Shown here in pieces: positions 56,219 through 64,000 of a stretch of 64,000 bases of DNA (the stretch's first letter is position 1; each line of letters begins with the position of its first letter). The stretch lies in NCBI GenBank assembly GCA_900491605.1, contig UESW01000076.1, positions 48,863-112,862 of the forward strand, written 5' to 3'. The DNA is from Calamus simplicifolius. Taxonomy: Eukaryota; Streptophyta; Magnoliopsida; Arecales; Arecaceae. Below the pieces are notes generated by a model. That model was not told the origin of the DNA, made no database searches, and saw only the letters and a list, made by a program, of their open reading frames with translations. The translations under genes and the position numbers were made by a program.

Positions 56219-56830
56219 ATGGGGAACACGGAGAAGCTGATGAACCAGATCATGGATCTCAAATTCACGTCAAAGAGCCTTCAGCGGCAGGCGCGCAAGT
56301 GCGAGAAGGAGGAGAAGGCGGATAAGCTCAAGGTGAAGAAGGCGATCGAGAAGGGCAACATGGACGGCGCCCGCATCTACGCCGAGAACTCCATCCGCAA
56401 GCGCAACGAGCAGATGAACTACCTCCGTCTCGCCTCCCGCCTTGACGCCGTCGTCGCTCGTCTTGACACCCAGGCCAAGATGCAGACCATCGGCAAGTCC
56501 ATGGCCTCCATCGTCAAGGCCCTAGACTCCTCCCTCGCCACCGGCAACCTCCAGAAGATGTCCGAGACCATGGATCAGTTCGAGCGCCAGTTCGTCAACA
56601 TGGAGGTCCAGGCGGAATTCATGGAGGGCTCCATGGCCGGATCCACCTCCCTCTCCACCCCAGAGACCGAGGTCAACAGCCTCATGCAGCAGGTCGCCGA
56701 CGACTACGGCCTTGAGGTCTCCGTCGGCCTCCCCCAGCCCGCAGCCCACGCCATCCCCGCCAAGGAGAAGGAGAAGGTCGACGAGGACGATCTCTCTCGC
56801 CGCCTCGCCGATCTCAAGGCCAGGGGCTAG
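56219..56830 (+). CDS. CHMP1: ESCRT-III subunit CHMP1 (VPS46), intronless, 203 aa
   Basis: MGNTEKLMNQIMDLKFTSKS opens the protein. The body is the helical Snf7/CHMP core (QARKCEKEEKADKLKVKKAI, GARIYAENSIRKRNEQ, LASRLDAVVARLDTQAKMQT). The last 14 residues are a MIT-interacting motif, DDLSRRLADLKARG, which binds VPS4, LIP5 or similar MIT proteins. The protein acts on endosome membranes, regulating ESCRT-III assembly and sorting of cargo into multivesicular bodies; plant CHMP1 is needed for embryo development and auxin carrier sorting. The start is set by homology, although the frame stays open upstream to 55895. Third codon positions are strongly G/C, as in many monocot genes. Length is normal for the family. 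I see nothing broken. Confidence 0.97.
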   Translation: MGNTEKLMNQIMDLKFTSKSLQRQARKCEKEEKADKLKVKKAIEKGNMDGARIYAENSIRKRNEQMNYLRLASRLDAVVARLDTQAKMQTIGKSMASIVKALDSSLATGNLQKMSETMDQFERQFVNMEVQAEFMEGSMAGSTSLSTPETEVNSLMQQVADDYGLEVSVGLPQPAAHAIPAKEKEKVDEDDLSRRLADLKARG

Positions 56831-57357
56831 CTATTTGGCTAGCTTCATCGATTCGATTTTAGTAGGGGTAAGATCTCTCTTGTTCTTCTTTCTTCCTGAT
56901 CAAAAGGGAATGAAATGGGGGAAATAGAGAGAATCTTTTGACATATAATTAATTTATATGGGTGCTTGTGTTGTCTACTTTGTATGCATTCTCTGGATTC
57001 TCTTCTTTGCTAAAACTTTGATTTTTAGGCATGGATGTGGAACGAGGGACCAAATGCCTGTGTAAATCTTAACTATCATATGAACTTGATACCTTGCTGG
57101 TGCAGTATTAGTATCTATATTTCTTCTTACTTTCATGTTTTTTCTATACTATGTTATGTGCATATTTGTTGCCATGAAGCTCTAGTTTATGGCAGGAAAA
57201 TTATTGCGCAAGTTTTTTTTTGGGAAAATAACTTTTATGGGTTTGGGTCCTGCATATTGTTCTCTTGGTCTACCCTGCAGGAGAAAGATCATCGTTTTCA
57301 GTTTTCATATAATGCTATGCTATATGGAGCAGAGTGTTAAGCAATACTAAAATAATA
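56831..57357 (+). other. CHMP1 3' untranslated region and downstream spacer
   Basis: T-rich sequence with no supported ORF. There is no canonical AATAAA near the stop; AATAATAAGTGAATAAATTAAA at 57351-57372 is a possible distal signal. Confidence 0.4.
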
Positions 57358-57737
57358 AGTGAATAAATTAAATGTAATAGGAATGCACATGTTAAGATGA
57401 ATATATGATAAAACTTTAATAGATAGAATTAGAAATAAACATATATAAAAATGATAGGAGTAGCTTCAATTGAAGATAAATGAGAGAAAACTAATTACGG
57501 TGGTTTGGATATATACAATAAAGACCTTTAGATGCTCTAGTTAAAAAGAATGATATTTAACAATCCGTGATAATGATAGGTAGAGATAGATCTAAATTAA
57601 CATGTAAAGAAATAATTTAAAAAGATATAATTATTTATAATTTAGGTATCGATTTAGTCCTAAATAGAGCAGAGTAGAGGAAGCAGATTCATGTAGCCAA
57701 CCCTATGTAGTTGAGAAAAGGCTTAGTTGAGTAGACT
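57358..57737 (+). mobile_element. RTE-type LINE 3' fragment
   Basis: Reads as decayed RTE ORF C-terminus: ATGTTAAGATGAATATATG (MLRWMY-like), then DKMRENRLRWFGY-like and RPLDAL-like codons at 57465-57540, then AEWRKQIHVAN at 57665-57700 and the AAAAGGCTTAG tail. It is the longest of the four fragments in this window, about 380 bp. Confidence 0.78.
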
Positions 57738-58309
57738 CCCAATGACCTGTCATGATCTTTTCTTTGGAATATTGCTTTTACAACTAGATTATCTAGTTTA
57801 TTGTTCTGAATGCCTTGTTGATCAGTAATCATGGTCTTAATATTTTGGTCTGCCTTCCATGACTCCATTAGGATTTCACATTTCTTGTGATTCTTGTTGC
57901 ATAACCTCTCTTTGCATAAGGGATATGAGGTGTCTCTGAGTGTGTTAGAACAATAATGTTACATATCAAGGTTCAGTGGCAGCTTATCAATGTTATGCCT
58001 TTAATTTTATTAGAACAATAATGTGTTAATCCTTAGTTTCTAGCTGTTGTTTGCTGGATTGACACTAGCTCTAAAGAATGGGAAAAGATTATGTAATTTC
58101 AAAAAGTTCAATCTAATAATACATTTTCCTCCATCATTTAGGGTAAAACCTAGCCTTGGACTTATTCTATGTTTTTACATTTCTTAAATTCCTTTTGAGC
58201 AATTCCAATTTATCCAAAACTTGGTCTTTGGGTTTATCATTTAGTTCTTGAATTGCTTGTGTTTGAATTCCTCAAATGTTCTTTATGCACATTTTTGAGT
58301 TTTATGGCA

Positions 58310-58480
58310 ATATAGAGGTCGACCTAAACTAACATAGGCAGAAATAATTAAAAAATACATAACTATTTGTAATTTGAGTATCGACTTAGTCCTGAATACA
58401 GCAGAGTGGAGGAAGCAGATTCATGTAGCCAACCCAATGTAGTTGAAAAAAGGCTTAGATGAGTTGAGTTGTGTTGTGCT
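58310..58480 (+). mobile_element. RTE-type LINE 3' fragment
   Basis: GAGGTCGACCTAAACTAACATAGG, then TATCGACTTAGTCCTGAATACAGCAGAGTGG, then GATTCATGTAGCCAACCC and a GAGTTGAGTTGTGTTG tail, parallel to 57600-57737. Confidence 0.75.
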
Positions 58481-61294
58481 GACTTCAAAGCTGTATAGCT
58501 CATGTTTAAGTAATTTTTTTGAATGGATAATTTCAACTGTAGAAAAAAGTTAAGAAAAACTTTGAGCCATCATTATGCATATTGTGGTGTGTAACTTATT
58601 CACATAATCCTAGATTGATCTTTTTTACTTACTATTGATTTTCCCCTCCCTTGTAAGTCTTCAATAAGATGTCTTCTTTCATTTTTGTTATTTCTCTTCT
58701 CTGATCACCTGTCCTTACACACATATCTTTGCCTCGATCTTGTGTCAGTTTACCCTTATCGCTGAGTTCTTCTATTCCTGACTGTCATTATGGTACTTCT
58801 ATCCACCTTCCCCTAGTTGAATTGATAGTTGAAGGACTACAGGTTACATGGGATTTCTCCATCCAAATTCTCAGGAAGAGTAGCAGCATTACTTAGATTT
58901 GAAGTAGATACAAGTAGCATTTAAATATTAAAGCTTCTTTGATTTTGGAGTTAGAGGGCTTTTTTTTTTTTTGAAGTAGAAATGCCTGATTAAGGTTGCA
59001 AATACCTGCCTTGAAATTGGATTTGATGTCAAATTGCATCATGTTTGGTGTGTATATGTAATGGAGACTTCCATGTGGATTCTGTAGATTCTATGATCGT
59101 CCCATTTTATTATCCTTTCTTAGTGTTGAGGTCTCAGGTTAATTTCGTAAACATAGAGGTTGTTGTGCCATTACCTGAAGAAGGACAAACTTCCTTGATG
59201 AACATCTTCTTAACAATATGAAAACTGGCTTTCAGAGTTGAATGTAGCAGTTGATGCCTTTTCTAAAATAGTTGATGAAGGGTATAATAATTGAAGATTG
59301 CAGTTGACAATGTATTGCAAGGAAAAAGGCTGGTTATAGGAAAGGGAAGGGGAGATTCAAATGCTAGTTTTTGTCAGTTCTTGTATGACACATATCATAT
59401 GTACTGGCTTGGAAAGATTTTTGTGACTTTGTGACATTTGGACAAATTGTCAAAGAAACATACATTTTCATCAAAAAAAGACAAAGAAACGTACAGAAAG
59501 GATACAGGAAAATATGCGAAGGAGGGAGGGGTGAGGCAGCAAGGTAGCATATACTTGAGAGAGGCTCAGGTAACTCACTTGTTGGATGTGCTATTCATGA
59601 CAGTAAAAGAGAATGAGATATTAAAATTTTTTTAGGCTCAAGATAGTAGACTCACCATTTTTTATTGAAGAGAGACTAAGCGATGAAAAATGACTTTTCT
59701 TTGCTAAATCAATGGATCAGGACATGGTGGTTATGTTATAATTATGGTATGATATCCATTGTTTTGCTATTTGAATGATCGTTGTTATTTGCTTAGACTT
59801 TTTGTTGGACTTGTTTTTGGCATTAGTTCCAAGGTGGTCGTTGTGATACTTGGTTGATTAGTGATGGGATGAATTTCCTTGGAGATGGAACTGTAAATAT
59901 TAAAAGGCTTAGCTTTCCTGAACCTGTGCAGTACTGGTGAAAAATAGCACATGCTCTGATTTTGAGAAGGCGTGAAGAAAAATTGAAGCTTTTGGTTAAC
60001 AGATGAAGGTTTTTGGTCTTGAACTTAAATCTAATTACTTAAAAATAAGTGATGAATCACTCTCTTTTCATCTGATTCACTGGAAATTATTGGAGTCTTT
60101 AGAGTCTTACAAAGGAAATGACGATTTGGTTTGATTTATCCCAATTGCAGCACTTTTGTTTGGCAGTTTTGAAATGAAGGAGAAAACAAAAGAAAAAAAA
60201 AAAAATGTTTTATGAAGTCGTGGTGCTTAACGATGATCAAATTGGAGGATGAGATATCAGTGGAGCCTATTGCAATCTGTTCTCTTATCTTTGTTTATCT
60301 AGATGTTGGCAGGTGGATTCATCACTGAATACTTTGATCCTGGTGTTCGTCCATTTGGCATCATTTTATGCATAACAAAATAGACATTTGACATCAATGT
60401 TCTTCTGGGGACTTCCCCCAACATATTTCTGTGTCATACATCATAATGAAACGGCCACTTGAATTTGGCTGATAGTGTTAACTAATCCATCCTTTGCCTT
60501 CTTGTTGTGGATCTAAGACGAGTTTAGTGATTTCATTCCTGGAATACCTTGCTACCTCCACCTGAATCTCCCCAAACATTTTCCTGTCTGCTGCATCATT
60601 ATGGAATCTTCTACCGTTTGTGATCTGTGTTTGATAAGCTGTCCAAGATGCTAAGTATTCATTAATGAGACTTAAACAAGAAATTTGTTTTTGGCCAGTG
60701 ATTCAGATAACTGGTTCATTTTCATTTACTCGAAGTTATCTTCCATCCTTTAATTCTTATATCTGATCTTATACAGCTTTTTAGACTGCTGTGTCAAATA
60801 AAGAGAGTGCATTAGGTCCTCTCGTCGAAGTGGAAACAAAGGTTCCACCTTGGGACCGCCTGCCATGGTCTTTGAGACTGGGAAGGAGCTTGTTGACAGA
60901 TCCTGCGTGCATACACATTGCTGTTTCCAAATCTGGAAGTCCTGGTTTATTCCAGGCAGGCAGGCTGCAAGAGGACCTAATATCCTAAACATCATGAATG
61001 CTCTTTTTTCAGTTTTTTTTTCCTTGGAAGATGACCGTTGTATAGTCGCCTGCTTAAAATTAGCTTACCGGATGCCAATACCAGCCTCTCTTGATAAGGG
61101 TGAGGTTTACGTTTCGACCTTAGCATGAGTCTTATCATCAATTCTCTTGTTCAGCATTCATGTCAGTCCTTATGTTTATTTTGAATGTCTTATAAACTTT
61201 AAAAACTCAGTCAAGTCCGAGTAAAAGAAAAGGAGGGTTGAATTAGATAGGTGACATTCAATGTAAAATTTCATTAGATTTTTTAAAATATAAA
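58481..61294. other. Spacer without a supported gene
   Basis: Mostly T- and A-rich sequence with short ORFs. 60780-60985 is more mixed in composition (CCTTGGGACCGCCTGCCATGG, CCAGGCAGGCAGGCTGCAAG) and has ORFs on both strands, but I recognise no family. An A-run lies at 60190-60205. Confidence 0.4.
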
Positions 61295-61385
61295 TCTACA
61301 ATAGAGCAGAATAGTGAAGTAGATTATGTAGCCAACCCATGTAGCTAAAAAAAAAAAAATAAAAAGGCTTAGATGAAATGAGTTT
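61295..61385 (+). mobile_element. RTE-type LINE tail, short
   Basis: ACAATAGAGCAGAATAGTGAAGTAGATTATGTAGCCAACCC, an A-run, then AAAAAGGCTTAGATGA, the same 3' end as the other three copies but more diverged. Confidence 0.65.
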
Positions 61386-63520
61386 TAAAAACTTTAAAAT
61401 CTACTTAAATGCAATTTGTCACTTTGATTCGTTATTTATTATATTTAAAACCTATAGGTCCTGATCTGCTTTCGTAGGCCTATTGTAAAATGATCACAGT
61501 GAAATGGACTATATGATTTCATTCTGGGAACAACTGTCTGTTTTGTAGCAACAAAATTCGTGCCAAAGAAAAGAGTTCATTCTGGGGTGGAATCAACTCT
61601 GTGTTGGTAGCATCAAAATTCATGCAAAAGAAAAGAGAAAAATATAGGATTATTTTCTTGGAGAACAGAAAAGTTTTCTGAAAAATCAGATATATGTTTA
61701 TTTTAATTATCAATTTTATAAAATTAAGAAATATAATACTAGATTTATTAAGCTTTCTCGTCAATTTTTTTTGCTTAATGTATCCTCTTGAATTTCTTTC
61801 TTTTAGAGCCTTGATATGTTTGTTACCCTTGCGTTCTTACTTCTGTTGTCAGGCTTTCTATCGGCCAAATCCAAATCAATCCACGCCCAATTTGAAATCT
61901 TTTTTAAGCTGAGATTTTTATAGATAATTAAATTTTCGTGTTCTTCAAATTCAAATATAGGTTGTTGTAGTAAAATTGAAAATTATGAAAACTAAGACCG
62001 TTTTAAATAACTTTATAAAGGTTATAAATAATTTTATAAAATTTATCATATATATATTTATTTATTTAAATAGTAGCCCTACATTGTTCTTAGTGATTTA
62101 TAATGAAAAAAAAATTCCAAAGTCCTAACAAGGCGATTATTGACTCATGTTGTTGCCTTTGAACTGGCCAAGGGCAACACCTTTTTTATGTCTAAGCTGG
62201 TGTGCCCGAGTAATGGGGTCCACGCTAAAGCCATTTTTTATTACCATGCAGGAGATAACGGTCTTATAGTTATTGTATTAAGATGCCCTCAACGCCGTTT
62301 GTGACAGTGGGAGCGGTAGCATAGGGAGAAGGGGGCAAAATTTCTAATTGTAAAGAGGGTCAAGGAAGAAGGAAAAAAAAAAAAAAAAGTTGCAATTCAT
62401 CATAATCAATAATTATCAATTAGGTTGGACAACGACCGATTTAACATTTGGAGACATTTGGAGCGCAGGTTAATTGATTTATTTGTATAAATTATTTTAA
62501 TTGAACTAAATAAATTATAATTAATTTTTAATTTAATAATATAAAAATAATAAAATATAAATATTAATTAAAAATTAAAAATTTTAAAAGATTAATTTTA
62601 ATTTTATTCATCAAAACTAAAAGTAGATTCAAATTTGATCAATTTTTTTAATTTTTATTGAATCATATAAAAATTAATTTTAATAATAAAATTGAACCGA
62701 ACCGACTACCAATTTTGATTGACTAGTTCGATTGCCTGATCAATCTAATTTTCAAAACCATTATCATAATAGCCCAAACTAGTGCCGCTCAATACCGTAG
62801 AAATTAATTTTAAACCAAATCCGTTCATACGTTGGAGATGACATCCATGTCGATGGCTTAAACTGCACTGCAACATAGCAAATAATGAAAGATGGGAGAC
62901 CCCAGAGGAAACTTGGCTTTTAGATAGTGGGTTGTGGATACAAAATTATCAATATTAATTATGCAGCTAATTCCGTGATTTCAACAATTGTTTCTTTTTT
63001 CTTTTTAACCTGCCCTGTACTTGCTTATTTTGCATGACATATAGAATCTTAACCTAATTACACTTAATTACATCCCTTTCATATGTAACATAAGACATGT
63101 TGACGGCAAACAAAAAGAAAAAAGTTTCAACAAAAAGATATCATGAAATATTAATAAAATTTCTTTCGTTATTTTAATTATACCAATAAAGAAAAAAAAA
63201 AGAAAAGGCTTTTTAACCTAAAAAATTCTTATTTACCGAAACAATTGGATGGACGGCGTCGAAGAAAGGACAACATGAAATTCCTTTTGCAATTTCTCTC
63301 ATCAACCAATGGCATCTACATATATATAAAGAGCAGCAGGAAAGGTAACCATTCCCTTTCAACAAGCACTTGACTCCTAATAGATATGTTTCACCAATGT
63401 TTATATTCACTCTTTTATATCAGCCACGTAAGGATGATTATCCTATGATGCTACTCCATAAACCCAATGCATGATAGTTGCAACGTTACCTCAAGACAAA
63501 TTTCTATGCCATGTAATGAT
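61386..63520. other. AT-rich spacer
   Basis: No gene is supported. 61550-61630 has two copies of a TTTTGTAGCA(A)CAAAATTC...GCAAAAGAAAAGAG type phrase. A long A-run lies at 62372-62389. 62460-62760 is strongly AT-rich with TTAATTTTTAA words. Confidence 0.45.
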
Positions 63521-63521
63521 A

Positions 63522-63700
63522 AAGGATATACAATCAAGTTAAGAAAATTAAGAAAGGAAATCAAGGAATTTTTACGTAAGGATATACAATCAAGTTGAGA
63601 AAAAGGAAATCAAGGGATTTCATATTTGAATATTTGGCAGTTACTTTGATAAGGATATACAATCAAGTTGAAAAAGTCAACGAAAAAATCAAGGGATTTA
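63522..63700. repeat. Three-copy direct repeat
   Basis: AAGGATATACAATCAAGTTGA...AAATCAAGG(G/A)ATTT occurs at 63522-63572, 63578-63621 and 63651-63700. The gaps also share GGCAGTTACT / GCCAGTTACT pieces. It lies just upstream of the possible gene start at 63918. Confidence 0.85.
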
Positions 63701-63765
63701 ATGCCAGTTACTCAGTTTAATTTGTTTCTTCTTTTCTTAGTAGTTTCCTTCTTTTGTGCTCATAT

Positions 63766-63782
63766 AATATGTATATATACTA
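63766..63782 (+). promoter_or_regulatory. Possible TATA box region
   Basis: TATAATATGTATATATA lies about 140 bases before the ATG at 63918. The spacing suits a plant promoter with a leader of about 110 bases, but TATA words are common in this AT-rich sequence. Confidence 0.25.
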
Positions 63783-63917
63783 CCCATATCAAGAAGAATG
63801 ATGAGATATATATTTCTTCATCCTATTATCAGCGCAGCGGAAGCATGGTGGGCCCATAACCCATAGGTCCCAGGTTTGCTCTTTGATCTTCAGCAAGCCT
63901 CTATCCTCCTAATTCCT

Positions 63918-64000
63918 ATGGCTAATACCCAAGTCCTCATCCCCAATGCTCAAGAACCTACAAAAATATCCTGGTCGTTGCCAATGGTGCAGTACTCAAG
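63918..64000 (+). CDS. Possible start of a gene cut by the window edge
   Basis: From the ATG at 63918 the frame is open to the edge (27 codons, starting MANTQVLIPNAQEPTKISW). Composition here is less AT-rich than upstream. I do not recognise the product. It may also be a chance open stretch or part of a spliced gene. Confidence 0.3.
   Translation, partial: MANTQVLIPNAQEPTKISWSLPMVQYS

Noticed and set aside
60750..61128. Overlapping ORFs on both strands in a less AT-rich stretch
   Set aside because: No family match, and both strands are equally open. Not enough to call.

Overview
The window is nuclear DNA from a flowering plant, most likely a monocot. The GC-rich, codon-biased CHMP1 gene, the AT-rich spacer and the mix of Sirevirus, Athila, chromovirus-like, Tourist-like and RTE elements fit this. 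I cannot fix the species from sequence alone.

Layout. 1-6272 is a decayed Athila-type Ty3 retrotransposon on the minus strand, cut by the left edge. 6273-16100 is a broken copy of a CCR4-NOT subunit 10 (CNOT10) gene on the minus strand. Its 3' side holds a complete Ty1/copia element (7320-14160, target duplication TGCTA), and its reading frame is split by three Tourist-like MITEs laid end to end. 16101-18748 holds no gene I can support. 18749-39187 is a tandemly duplicated DNA-transposon-like repeat into which a Sirevirus-type Ty1/copia element (19277-38302) has inserted; that element carries a Ty3 retrotransposon (26665-34745, target duplication TATGA) inside its third ORF. 39188-40471 holds foldback elements.

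40472-48430 is a ten-exon gene on the plus strand for a plant RIF1-like protein (Rif1 N-terminal domain). All splice sites are consensus, but the long exon has two single-base frameshifts. Its introns contain an RTE LINE tail and a hAT-like MITE. 51161-55028 is another Tourist-like MITE (target duplication TTA), filled by a short non-autonomous LTR retrotransposon (51182-54733, target duplication GGGGA) whose LTRs are largely a GC-rich minisatellite. 56219-56830 is an intact intronless ESCRT-III gene, CHMP1. 56831-64000 is spacer with three more RTE LINE 3' ends, a three-copy repeat near 63.6 kb and a possible gene start at the right edge.

The two host genes are not obviously linked in function: RIF1 acts in replication timing and chromosome maintenance, CHMP1 in multivesicular body sorting. 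The main interest lies in the nested insertions, the shared leader blocks between unrelated retrotransposons, the palindrome clusters of the Sirevirus, the minisatellite LTRs and the frameshifted RIF1 gene. No tRNA, rRNA or CRISPR feature was seen.
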